From the NCBI RefSeq assembly GCF_900549175.1, contig NZ_URNN01000031.1:1-26521 (forward strand): 26,521 bases of DNA, in the 5' to 3' direction. Below the pieces are notes generated by a model. That model worked only from the letters and a program-made list of their open reading frames with translations, was not told the origin of the DNA and ran no database searches. This DNA comes from an uncultured Prevotella sp. Its GTDB lineage: Bacteria; Bacteroidota; Bacteroidia; Bacteroidales; Bacteroidaceae. The position numbers were made by a program, and so were the translations under genes. Below are positions 18,667 to 26,222 of this stretch, piece by piece (positions within the stretch are counted from its first letter, which is position 1; each line of letters starts with the position of its first letter).

Positions 18667-18750
18667 GACGGCCTGTGGGACAGGATGCGTCTGCTGCCAC
18701 GGCTTTATTTCGTGCTGTTCATGCTCCGGTTGAGGTCTTGTGGTAAATGA
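18458..18750 (+). pseudogene. Truncated membrane-protein gene fragment (duplicate of the 24517 gene)
   Basis: The first 69 or so codons equal those of the intact gene at 24517 (MKSFLVALFRPVF onward, one or two transmembrane segments). One G is then missing and the sequence changes completely. In the original frame translation ends at 18733 after a Cys-rich chance peptide. In the shifted frame there is an open tail, DGLWDRMRLLPRLYFVLF then MLR, ending at 18750. That tail has the composition of a real membrane protein and no counterpart in the intact gene, so it may be the remnant of the 3' end of a paralogue. The gene is non-functional as it stands. The operon stop lies only about 27 bases further on. 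Confidence 0.85.
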
Positions 18751-18776
18751 ATGACTGATAGTCTTCTTCTTTTCTT

Positions 18777-20546
18777 CTATTTTATAATGGGTATACCAAA
18801 ATTCTTAATATCAACTCCGCTAAGCGAATAATATCCTGTTGAGTATGGTTTTGCGTTTTTTGTAAGATAACTCCAAAAGACATCACTATCAAGAACGCTT
18901 TTCAAAACTTGCAGTTTTTCAAAATTATCGCTAACGAATGCAACTCCATTGTATAGCATCAGGTCAGCATCGTCTCTCAAAACACAATGAAGAGGTTTGT
19001 TTGCGAACTTTGGGAAGAATAATTTGTATTTTGGCATTATGAGCGACTGAGTTCTTCCGTATGCATACCATGTGGGATACTTGTCTGTCTTGCCTTTGTC
19101 ACGCTTGGCGAGCTGTTTGCGCTGGGAATAGAGATATGCATAAGCATAAGGGAATGTGGACTTCATAACAGACTCCTCAATGATTGTGGCTCGTCCTTCG
19201 TTAATGTAGTACGGGAAAATCAGTTTCTCGATGATGCTTTCAAAAGAAACATCTGAATTGAGTTTGTTGGAGTTGACAACATTTCTGCATATTGCTTTTT
19301 CTATGGGGAAGCGTCTGTCTTTAGATTCCAAATAGTAATATTTGTCATCCTCCATAACAGGCTTGAATATGTAAGTCTTGTTGCTGAGTGTTGCTATACC
19401 ATGGCGGGACTGGCAATATTTGCCAATAGGAATTCCGGCAGACTCCATTTGGCGTACGGCATCAAAATCATTTAGACTCCATCCTTTCTTGTTATTTAGT
19501 TTACCGTATGGGATATTGGCAAATTCTGGCGTTACGCTTAAATCTCCATTTTCATTAACGGCGTAGTGTAATGTATCTGACGCTTGATTCTTTGCGAGGA
19601 AGAAAAGGCATGTATATGTACTTTTCTTTTGAAAAATCTGATAGCCACGGAAATCCAATATTGAAATATCATGAATCCCGCGAGAAAAATAATTCCGCAC
19701 AGCTCTGCCATTGACAGAACGGATAAAGCTATTCATTGTAATTAATCCCAATTTTCCACCGTCATTAAGCATTTCTGTTGTTATTTGAAAAAAAGGGATA
19801 TACAAATCGGGATGCCCTGACAGGCAAACCTCATATTTCAACATCTTTTCCTTTGTTGTAGCATCTACATTGCGCGAACAGACATATGGCGGATTGCCGA
19901 CAATAATATCAAAATGCGTGTAAGCCTGATTCCATTCCGCCGTGTTAAAATCTAATGTGTCTGCTTGAAGGACATTGAAATCAAAGTCCAGATCCTCTCC
20001 ATGAAGTAAAGCTAAAAGTGAAAGCAAGATTTTTGTTCTTTCCACAGAATACTCTTGGATATCAATCCCATATATTGATTTTTGATAGATGTCGCAAAAA
20101 GTCCTACTTGCGTTATTGTGCAGAAACAATGCAACATTCATCAAGAAGCCACCACAACCACACGTTATATCTGCCACACGGATATGTTGCATCTGTTCAC
20201 CTTGCATTGTATTAAAGCAAGTTTCAACGATGTTTTCCCTTACATGCTTAGGTGTATAGACGGCTCCGGTTACAATACGGTCGGCTGGTGAAACGACAAA
20301 TTCAAAGAGGCCAATCATGTCTTCTATTGTCATTGGTGCAGGATGGAAATGGTGAATCTTAGATATAAACTCCTGTAACAAGTCAGAATCTTCGTCATTT
20401 TTGTTTATGAGCAGCTCTTTGATAATATGATTATTCTTAATCTCCAAATCATTAAGAGACACAAAAGAAGACACGAACAGGCGGTTTACTGTCCGTGTAT
20501 CTGTAAGTTGTTTTCGTTTGAGATATGCGAATATTCGAGAATCCAT
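18777..20546 (-). CDS. N6-adenine-specific DNA methyltransferase (Eco57I/TaqI-like)
   Basis: Last gene of the four-gene operon, 589 residues. The methylase core has motif X-like TGAVYTPKHVRENIVE (about 93-108), SAM motif I VADITCGCGGFL (about 124-135), motif II YGIDIQE and the catalytic NPPY at 218-221. This is the gamma-class order of Eco57I, TaqI and type I HsdM enzymes. Motif I has ITCGCGG where DPxCGSG is usual. The C-terminal 300 residues resemble a TaqI-type target-recognition domain, so it may pick its own site. I see no PD-(D/E)XK nuclease motif in it, unlike type IIG enzymes; cleavage would have to come from the HNH protein. ATG 20546 follows the HNH stop codon by 3 bases. Its role, protecting self DNA or marking targets, is inferred. 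Confidence 0.85.
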   Translation of the reverse strand: MDSRIFAYLKRKQLTDTRTVNRLFVSSFVSLNDLEIKNNHIIKELLINKNDEDSDLLQEFISKIHHFHPAPMTIEDMIGLFEFVVSPADRIVTGAVYTPKHVRENIVETCFNTMQGEQMQHIRVADITCGCGGFLMNVALFLHNNASRTFCDIYQKSIYGIDIQEYSVERTKILLSLLALLHGEDLDFDFNVLQADTLDFNTAEWNQAYTHFDIIVGNPPYVCSRNVDATTKEKMLKYEVCLSGHPDLYIPFFQITTEMLNDGGKLGLITMNSFIRSVNGRAVRNYFSRGIHDISILDFRGYQIFQKKSTYTCLFFLAKNQASDTLHYAVNENGDLSVTPEFANIPYGKLNNKKGWSLNDFDAVRQMESAGIPIGKYCQSRHGIATLSNKTYIFKPVMEDDKYYYLESKDRRFPIEKAICRNVVNSNKLNSDVSFESIIEKLIFPYYINEGRATIIEESVMKSTFPYAYAYLYSQRKQLAKRDKGKTDKYPTWYAYGRTQSLIMPKYKLFFPKFANKPLHCVLRDDADLMLYNGVAFVSDNFEKLQVLKSVLDSDVFWSYLTKNAKPYSTGYYSLSGVDIKNFGIPIIK

Positions 20547-20549
20547 CAA

Positions 20550-21134
20550 TCAGGTGAAGTTTGGTTTTTCTCTTAATAGTTCTTCTAAGTTGCGGTATAA
20601 TGTGTTCAGTTTGTCTTTGGCTTTCAGTTCCTCTGGCGAATCAATATTCACTTTATCCAACTTTTTGAGCTGAATCTTGATTTCTTCCAGTTTCCATCTC
20701 ACACGATGGGCGGGATTACCGAAATTAAGTGCGGACCACATCCAGTCTCCAAGATCAGTTGTCGGGTGGATAGAACCATCTGCCAATCTTTCAAATTGTT
20801 CAGCATAAGCAGGGTCGCAAGGGTCAATAAAGCCTTGCTTTCCGTCATTATGGACGTTCTCATTCTTCGTCGGCCACTTTGCGCGTTTAGAATTATTGCA
20901 AGAACGGCATGAATAAACTAAATTAGAATACTCTATAGGAGATATTTTTACAAGATGCTTCTTGGGAACGAAGTGGTCAACCTCATAATATGTATCTCTA
21001 AAAAAGTCATGATCTCCGCAATAACCGCAGCGTTGATGGAAATCTTCGTGCAGTAATGGTTTGTATTCGTTATGAGCCTTATATGCCGGCACTGATGCCC
21101 GACGGGCTGGGGTTGTTTTTCTAAAATCTTTCAT
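20550..21134 (-). CDS. HNH endonuclease (probable effector nuclease)
   Basis: A 194-residue protein with a complete zinc-bound HNH site: C36-X2-C39, the catalytic VDHF with D53-H54, N71 in SNLVYSC, and C76-X2-C79 followed by N80. This McrA/PtuB-like arrangement predicts metal-dependent DNA nicking or cutting. The N-terminal 30 residues are basic (KDFRKTTPARR), which suits DNA contact. The C-terminal 70 residues are charged and helical, with a possible coiled coil (EEIKIQLKKLDK), perhaps for docking to a partner. It starts 3 bases after the receiver gene and ends 3 bases before the methylase ATG, so it should be made in step with both. It is the only evident nuclease in the operon. Confidence 0.88.
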   Translation of the reverse strand: MKDFRKTTPARRASVPAYKAHNEYKPLLHEDFHQRCGYCGDHDFFRDTYYEVDHFVPKKHLVKISPIEYSNLVYSCRSCNNSKRAKWPTKNENVHNDGKQGFIDPCDPAYAEQFERLADGSIHPTTDLGDWMWSALNFGNPAHRVRWKLEEIKIQLKKLDKVNIDSPEELKAKDKLNTLYRNLEELLREKPNFT

Positions 21135-21137
21135 AGC

Positions 21138-21770
21138 TTACTTCTTGTGCAAATCAACAATGCTTTGGGCGACCTTTAGCAATTCCTCTAATGTGCCATT
21201 TGTTTTGCTTGTAATTAAATCAGAACGAACGCTATTGTCCAAATCCAATTCAGACAAGTAGAGTTCTGCCTCAAACTTAGTTGCCGACTCTTCACTTGTC
21301 AAGCTCTCCCCCTTGGCAACTTTATCTTGGAACTTTTTAATTATATTTTCAGCCGATGCCTTACGGTTGTTGTAATTATTTACATTTGCCGTAATAATGC
21401 TTTTCAGTTTTTCGTATTGTTTTGCATCGGTAAACAATTCTTTACCGCGTATAATCAAGGCTTCTTTACACTCTTTCAGTGCATTGTCCTCATACGATGT
21501 TATGATGAACATTGGTAGATGTTTGTTGTGACGATGAAGTATGCGTATAACGTCATCGCCTGTGTATGATACTTTGCCGGTATCATTCAGACGATAATCT
21601 ATTAATACGGCCTGCGCATCGAATTCGCATACCTCCTGCCAAATGTCCTCTATATTATGAGGCATATATTGTGGAATCTGAAGTTGAAAGTCATTCTTTA
21701 GTACAGAATGGGCTTGTGATTGCCAACTTTCTTCTTCGTCTAAATAAATCAATCTGATTTTATCGCTCAT
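21138..21770 (-). CDS. Stand-alone response-regulator receiver protein
   Basis: The 210-residue protein has a receiver domain in its first 120 residues. The acidic pair is D11/E12 (YLDEEESW), the phosphoacceptor is D58 (VLIDYRL), the switch residue is T91 or S92 (IITSYE) and the conserved lysine is probably K110 (RGKELF). No DNA-binding or enzymatic domain follows. The rest (about 120-210) is a charged helical region, likely for protein contacts. Its ATG overlaps the end of the kinase gene by 11 bases, so the two are translationally coupled and are a cognate pair by position. With no output domain of its own, it probably controls the adjacent HNH nuclease or methylase by binding; that is inference. 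Confidence 0.85.
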   Translation of the reverse strand: MSDKIRLIYLDEEESWQSQAHSVLKNDFQLQIPQYMPHNIEDIWQEVCEFDAQAVLIDYRLNDTGKVSYTGDDVIRILHRHNKHLPMFIITSYEDNALKECKEALIIRGKELFTDAKQYEKLKSIITANVNNYNNRKASAENIIKKFQDKVAKGESLTSEESATKFEAELYLSELDLDNSVRSDLITSKTNGTLEELLKVAQSIVDLHKK

Positions 21771-24075
21771 AATTATTTGATTTTAATATTGTTCTTATTC
21801 CAAACCCAGTTTCAACAGGCAGCAATGCAATCATTGCATCCGGATATTTGCTGATAACGCCTTTTGCGATAAACAATCCCATGCCAGTGCCAATCTTATT
21901 GTTCTGACTATCCACTGTAGATGTCTCAAAAGCATTAAAAATAACATCAGGGTTATTTCTATACTCTTGAGAAAGTCCGATACCATTATCAACAAAGTCT
22001 ATTATTGCATATCCATGGTCGCTGCCCACACTTACTGAAATCGTTTTGTTCTCTTCGTTTGAAGTGAGGAATGCGGATATGGAATTTGTTACAAAATTAT
22101 TGAATATACTATCCAAATCCATTTCGAATCCTTTTAATGACAAGTTGTTCTTGCTTGTTATTCGGAGGTCTATATGTATTAATTTCCTTAATAGAATAGG
22201 CCTCCAGGATTCTACAAATAAAGTAAAATAGTTTGCCAAGTCAATTTCTACCCAATCCCTTTTGCTCCGACGTATTGAATTTAAAGAATAAAGAAGCCAA
22301 TTATAAAGTCTCTCATCTTCTTCTTTCATGTTTCTTAATTCCTGATAAGGATTTTCGAAGCGCATACCTTCAAAGTCTTTTTCTGGTAGATATTGCAGAA
22401 GAATACTCTTTAGCAACTCGTTTCTTGGCAAAAGGCGAATCATCACGCTTCGGAGTTCATGAGTAAAAGTAGCAGAAGATATTCCCATACTTGCCAGTCC
22501 GCGAAGCATTGAGAGTTCTGCCTCCTTGTCAAGGAGTTCTGTCTCCAGAGATTTATAGTCTGCAGCAAGAATCTTTAAGTCTTCTGCTTCTTTAGACTGA
22601 TTTTGGTCCTTAGAGTCAAGAACTCTATGTGCAATTTCCTTTGCCCTTGTTGTCTGCGGATGTTCTTCTTTGTACAATTCCGACAGATTGTACATGACGG
22701 TATTACGGTCAATTTCAAATACCGAGATTATCTGCAATAACAGATTTTTAAACAAAGCGAAAGCCTCGTTTTCCTGAATACCCTCTCGACTCGATTTATC
22801 CTCGAAAGCCGTATTTGTAAGTCTCGAAATCTTAACGATACCGGCAATCTGATTTGGACGGATTCTATAGCCACCCATTTTCTGACCGGCACCGCCAGGA
22901 CTCTTTGCCTGCCTGCGACCTAAACCTAACCAGTCATCCCCATTCTCTCCATACGGACGGACACGGAATTCATCGCGATAGATGCGCACACCGCCAAATC
23001 TATCAAGCCAATGAGTACGGGTTGATTCGTCAAATAAGTTGTATGGGTATTTTTGGTTTCCATCTTTGTCTCGATCATCCTTTAATGTGTTTTTTAGAAA
23101 AAAGAACGTAAATTCAAATTTTCCTACCTGCCCCAACAAACCGGCATCAACTTTTTGGCTTATTTGAATAGTTTGAGAGACTTCTCTTTTTTGGAAATCC
23201 TCTAAACGATACGGTGCCGCCTTCATCGCATCTCGCAGAAATACTTTGTTGTAAACCGTTTCAAGTTTTGACAAATTCAATTCATTCCGTTCAATCTTTA
23301 TCTGTATTTCATGCCCTCCTTCATACAGGGCAGAAACCTTGTAGTCATAATCTTCATACTCCATCGGATTGACCTTTCCGCTCCATTGCAAGTCGTGCAT
23401 CTTGTACAGATACAACCCAAAAGATGTCTGCAGTTCAGCAGGAATGAGCATTTCAAGGTTCTTCAACAGTCCATTCAGCGCATCGTCATTCCAATCGTCA
23501 TTTAGATTAGATATACATAGAATTGTCCCGTGAAAATTTTCAGCGACCAATTTATCATATATTGGCAATTTGTCAATGCCATATTCTTTGAGCCTACTTA
23601 CCAAATAATCAGTAGTAATTTCTTCCAAGTTTGCTTCTACATCCGAAAGTACACGTGCTTGGTCAAACTTTTTCCAATCAACATTCCACACATAACCTTT
23701 GCCAGACACGCTACCAACAAAAGATAGCATCTCAGCAGAAGTTCCTAATCTGTTCAAGGCAAATCGACCAATACCTTTTGCTCCACTTTTAACACGTTTT
23801 TTATTTGAAGAACGGGTGTTGAGCAACTTGTCATCCGTACCGATTGTCATCCAATGGTTGATGATGATTTTATCAGTCATTCCTGAACCATTGTCTATTA
23901 TAAACAGTTTGGATTCGGTCTTACTTTTTCTGACGTCTGCCACTACCACGCAAATATCAGCGTCTGCATCATAAGCATTTTTCACCAACTCTACGATTGC
24001 TCCTTCAGCATTGGCAAAGTTTTCCATACCAATCAGATGTGCTGTTCTTGCCGATATTGCAAATGGAATTTTCAT
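21760..24075 (-). CDS. Soluble histidine kinase with an extra N-terminal GHKL (Hsp90/MORC-like) ATPase
   Basis: First gene of the operon, 771 residues, with no transmembrane segment or signal peptide. The N-terminal GHKL ATPase has ELVKNAYDADA (E29, N33, D36), DNGSG at 61-65 and GAKGIGRFA from 98, the pattern of Hsp90, MutL and MORC proteins. Residues 150-450 are an unassigned middle region; about 490-530 is a coiled-coil linker. The second half is a histidine-kinase transmitter: H-box FTHELR with H539, N-box NNFVTNS near 659-665, G1 DNGIG at 696-700, F-box FNAFETST and G2 GTGMGL from 729. Two complete ATP sites in one chain is unusual. The N-terminal ATPase is probably the sensor, perhaps a DNA clamp as in MutL/MORC, and the receiver gene that overlaps its end encodes the likely phosphate acceptor (inference). 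Confidence 0.88.
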   Translation of the reverse strand: MKIPFAISARTAHLIGMENFANAEGAIVELVKNAYDADADICVVVADVRKSKTESKLFIIDNGSGMTDKIIINHWMTIGTDDKLLNTRSSNKKRVKSGAKGIGRFALNRLGTSAEMLSFVGSVSGKGYVWNVDWKKFDQARVLSDVEANLEEITTDYLVSRLKEYGIDKLPIYDKLVAENFHGTILCISNLNDDWNDDALNGLLKNLEMLIPAELQTSFGLYLYKMHDLQWSGKVNPMEYEDYDYKVSALYEGGHEIQIKIERNELNLSKLETVYNKVFLRDAMKAAPYRLEDFQKREVSQTIQISQKVDAGLLGQVGKFEFTFFFLKNTLKDDRDKDGNQKYPYNLFDESTRTHWLDRFGGVRIYRDEFRVRPYGENGDDWLGLGRRQAKSPGGAGQKMGGYRIRPNQIAGIVKISRLTNTAFEDKSSREGIQENEAFALFKNLLLQIISVFEIDRNTVMYNLSELYKEEHPQTTRAKEIAHRVLDSKDQNQSKEAEDLKILAADYKSLETELLDKEAELSMLRGLASMGISSATFTHELRSVMIRLLPRNELLKSILLQYLPEKDFEGMRFENPYQELRNMKEEDERLYNWLLYSLNSIRRSKRDWVEIDLANYFTLFVESWRPILLRKLIHIDLRITSKNNLSLKGFEMDLDSIFNNFVTNSISAFLTSNEENKTISVSVGSDHGYAIIDFVDNGIGLSQEYRNNPDVIFNAFETSTVDSQNNKIGTGMGLFIAKGVISKYPDAMIALLPVETGFGIRTILKSNNYER

Positions 24076-24188
24076 TGTCGTGAGATTAAATTAACTTAAA
24101 AAGATATCTGTTAATCTACAATAAGTTTGCTCAAAAGACACACCCTAAGTGCGCTGTTCTATGGGAAGCGGAGGTGAGGTTGTTGCTG

Positions 24189-24220
24189 CAAAGGTAGTAT
24201 ATTATTTTTAATCTACCAAA
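24189..24220 (-). promoter_or_regulatory. Promoter of the kinase-receiver-HNH-methylase operon
   Basis: On the minus strand: TTTG (24220-24217), a 20-base spacer, then TACCTTTG (24196-24189), a full Bacteroidetes-type match. It is about 113 bases before the kinase ATG, leaving a leader of roughly 105 bases. I saw no obvious stable hairpin in that leader. Confidence 0.75.
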
Positions 24221-24256
24221 CGAATAAACCAAAATAATAAAAACTTTTAGCATGAT

Positions 24257-24282
24257 ATCGGTCATGTCCATCGGTCACGTCC
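24257..24282. repeat. 13-base tandem repeat upstream of the operon promoter
   Basis: ATCGGTCATGTCC is followed directly by ATCGGTCACGTCC, differing in one base. It lies 37 bases upstream of the -33 box of the operon promoter, within the 441-base divergent gap 24076-24516. It could be a two-site operator. Apart from this and the two promoter boxes, I see nothing else in that gap. Confidence 0.5.
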
Positions 24283-24414
24283 CAGTGATATTTATGCCGT
24301 TTTTATGTCGTTGATTTGATTTCTGCCCGTTCTTTTGTATATTTTTTTGTACATTTCATATACAGGAAACACATTTTCTTTATTCAGCCGGCGTATAATC
24401 TCGTATTTTTATTG

Positions 24415-24422
24415 TAAGTTTG
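24415..24422 (+). promoter_or_regulatory. Bacteroidales-type -7 box (TAAGTTTG) before the membrane-protein gene
   Basis: TAAGTTTG matches TAnnTTTG and lies 94 bases before the ATG at 24517. No good -33 element is seen at 19-20 bases. Confidence 0.5.
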
Positions 24423-24510
24423 CATTTCGGATTGCGGTTACAGGTTTGCACACATGTTGCCGAAGTCTCGCACACGTTTAAATAAAAGGATTACTATCCA
24501 TATTAAAATC

Positions 24511-24726
24511 AAAACGATGAAGAGTTTTCTTGTTGCATTGTTCCGGCCTGTGTTCGCGTCACGGGCGATAATCCTGACAGTCATCGCAGGACTGCTGTAT
24601 AGGGCAGCCTGTGGCATGCAGGGTGTGAACACGGTGGATGTGGGCTTTTGCAATACATTCTATCAAGTGATATTCACCGCTCCCGACTCCAATGTGTTCA
24701 ATTTCCTCTATTATCTCACGGGGCTT
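24511..24726 (+). repeat. Direct repeat, right copy (5' end of the intact membrane-protein gene)
   Basis: Matches 18452-18666 except for two substitutions and one additional G at 24720-24723. It begins six bases before the ATG, so the shared segment starts almost exactly at the coding region. The upstream regulatory sequences of the two copies are unrelated. Confidence 0.95.
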
Positions 24727-26217
24727 ATAGGAGGGGCGTGGGAGGCTCTTTTCGGGCATTTCGGCCTGTTGGGCTTCCGCTTTTTAGATAGTCTGGTGCT
24801 GGCTGGAGCCATCCTTATGCTTTATTTCGCGTTTGCCGGGCGTATGTCCGCCAAGTGTTCGGTTTTGGCCGTGGCGTTGAGTTTCCTGTTTCCCACCATT
24901 GTCGTGACGTTCCATTACGATACAATGACATATCTGTTGGTGTCGACCTCTGTCTTGTGCTTGTCGCGGTCGTTATCGCCAGAGGACGGAATCTCTTCAT
25001 CAGGCAACAAAGGCGGAGGCAAATACCTCATTCTCGGCGGAGTGACGATAGGACTGTCGTTCTTTGCTCGCATCGTCAACCTGTCGCTGCTGGTTTTGCC
25101 GCTTGTCATCCTGCTTCATTATGCCAGGACAGACTCGTTGCGCACGGGGCTCGCCAAGTCCTGCCTTATGCTTGCGGGCATCGTGACGGGGTGCCTTGTG
25201 ATGTTCGCAATCATGGCCTGCCTCGGACATACCACGTTCTATCTCGGGGCGCTTGATGAGGCCTTCTATACTCTCGGCAACGATGAGGCCACCCACTCAA
25301 AGGGCGAGATGATGGTGAGATATGCCAAGAGCACACTCAATGTCATATCCCAGATACTGGCTGTCGCGGCGTTGTGGATGGTGTGGATGCGCAGCCGCAG
25401 GATTACGGGCCGGCGCGTGCGGCTTGCCGTAAGTGCAGTGATCGCGGCCACGGTATTTGTGTTGTCGTTTACAAGCCAGCCATATCTGTCGCTGCTCGCC
25501 ATGTGTACCGCTGTTTGTCTTTATGGTCTTGTGAGGAAGCCTGCAGATGCACATGAGAGAAGCCAAACACAGAATGACGGCAACATGCTGCTTACGGTCT
25601 ACATGCTCGTTGCCACCTATGTGCTCCCGCTTGGCAGCGATATAGGCATACAGGGCATCTTCAACTGGTGTGCGGGGCTGATGGTGTTTCCTGCCGTATG
25701 CTGTGCCCGGCACATGAATGGCAAGCGGATGCTGCTCTGCGCATACGTCTGCGTGTTTGTCGCGGCCGTATTTAAGAGCGGTTACAGGGCTTACGGCGAC
25801 ACCGAACCGAGGTATGCCTGCACGTATATGATACAACCGGGGAGACTGAATGTGTTTACCGACCGCGACCATGCCGCCATGTTGCAGAGGGCGATAGCGG
25901 CGGTCGGACAGTATTCGGGCGGCAACAGACTGCTGCTGATGGCAAGCCAGCACGCCGAACTTTATTATGCCACCAACACAGAGCCTTATCTGGGGCATGT
26001 GCAGAATGTGATATATACCGGCGAGAGGCTGAAATGGAGGCTTGACGAGAGGGCTGCCCATTTCGGGCGTTATCCCATGGTGATGTACGTAAAGGAGCCT
26101 GTAGTCACGCCGGAACAAACCATCATCAGGGAGTGGATGGCCGGCCACGGATACAGGAAAGTTTTTGATGACGGAGTGACGTCGTTGTATACAACCGTAC
26201 AACCATATGACCAATAG
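24517..26217 (+). CDS. Polytopic inner-membrane protein, possible GT-C glycosyltransferase
   Basis: A 566-residue protein with an estimated ten or more hydrophobic segments up to about residue 420 and a soluble C-terminal portion of roughly 130 residues. The first periplasmic loop contains VDVGFCNTFYQ and FNFLYYLTGLIGG, an acidic loop after helix 1 that recalls GT-C enzymes (ArnT/PMT type), which use lipid-linked sugars. The match is by topology and not by a decisive motif, so the function is uncertain. The reading frame is open further upstream to 24454, but MKSFLVALFRPVF is taken as the start because identity with the truncated copy begins just before it. Its setting next to glycan genes fits a sugar-transfer role. 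It ends 5 bases from the convergent gene. Confidence 0.75.
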   Translation: MKSFLVALFRPVFASRAIILTVIAGLLYRAACGMQGVNTVDVGFCNTFYQVIFTAPDSNVFNFLYYLTGLIGGAWEALFGHFGLLGFRFLDSLVLAGAILMLYFAFAGRMSAKCSVLAVALSFLFPTIVVTFHYDTMTYLLVSTSVLCLSRSLSPEDGISSSGNKGGGKYLILGGVTIGLSFFARIVNLSLLVLPLVILLHYARTDSLRTGLAKSCLMLAGIVTGCLVMFAIMACLGHTTFYLGALDEAFYTLGNDEATHSKGEMMVRYAKSTLNVISQILAVAALWMVWMRSRRITGRRVRLAVSAVIAATVFVLSFTSQPYLSLLAMCTAVCLYGLVRKPADAHERSQTQNDGNMLLTVYMLVATYVLPLGSDIGIQGIFNWCAGLMVFPAVCCARHMNGKRMLLCAYVCVFVAAVFKSGYRAYGDTEPRYACTYMIQPGRLNVFTDRDHAAMLQRAIAAVGQYSGGNRLLLMASQHAELYYATNTEPYLGHVQNVIYTGERLKWRLDERAAHFGRYPMVMYVKEPVVTPEQTIIREWMAGHGYRKVFDDGVTSLYTTVQPYDQ

Positions 26218-26222
26218 GTTTG

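Larger units (their letters stand above)
18751..24510. other. Accessory block holding the four-gene kinase-receiver-HNH-methylase operon
   Basis: The DNA between the two direct copies of a gene 5' end, with one complete operon and its promoter. It reads as more A/T-rich than the surrounding glycan genes and contains no recombinase. The limits are placed at the end of the pseudogene tail and the start of the second repeat. The true junctions may lie slightly inside, since 24076-24510 could belong partly to the intact gene's regulatory region. Confidence 0.65.

Noticed and set aside
18777..20546. Methylase as a single-chain type IIG restriction enzyme or BREX PglX
   Set aside because: No PD-(D/E)XK motif is visible, the length is only 589 residues, and none of the BREX partner genes is nearby.
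20550..21134. HNH gene as part of a Septu (PtuAB) system
   Set aside because: The HNH motif is similar to PtuB, but no PtuA-type SMC-like ATPase is present; the partner ATPase is GHKL type.
24137..24146. GACACACCCT also present at 45-54
   Set aside because: A 10-base match without surrounding similarity is not enough to link the two regions.
24454..24516. Upstream extension of the membrane-protein gene (21 codons before MKSFL)
   Set aside because: Basic, non-conserved residues; identity with the truncated copy begins just before ATG 24517, and the -7 box is close to the upstream ATG.
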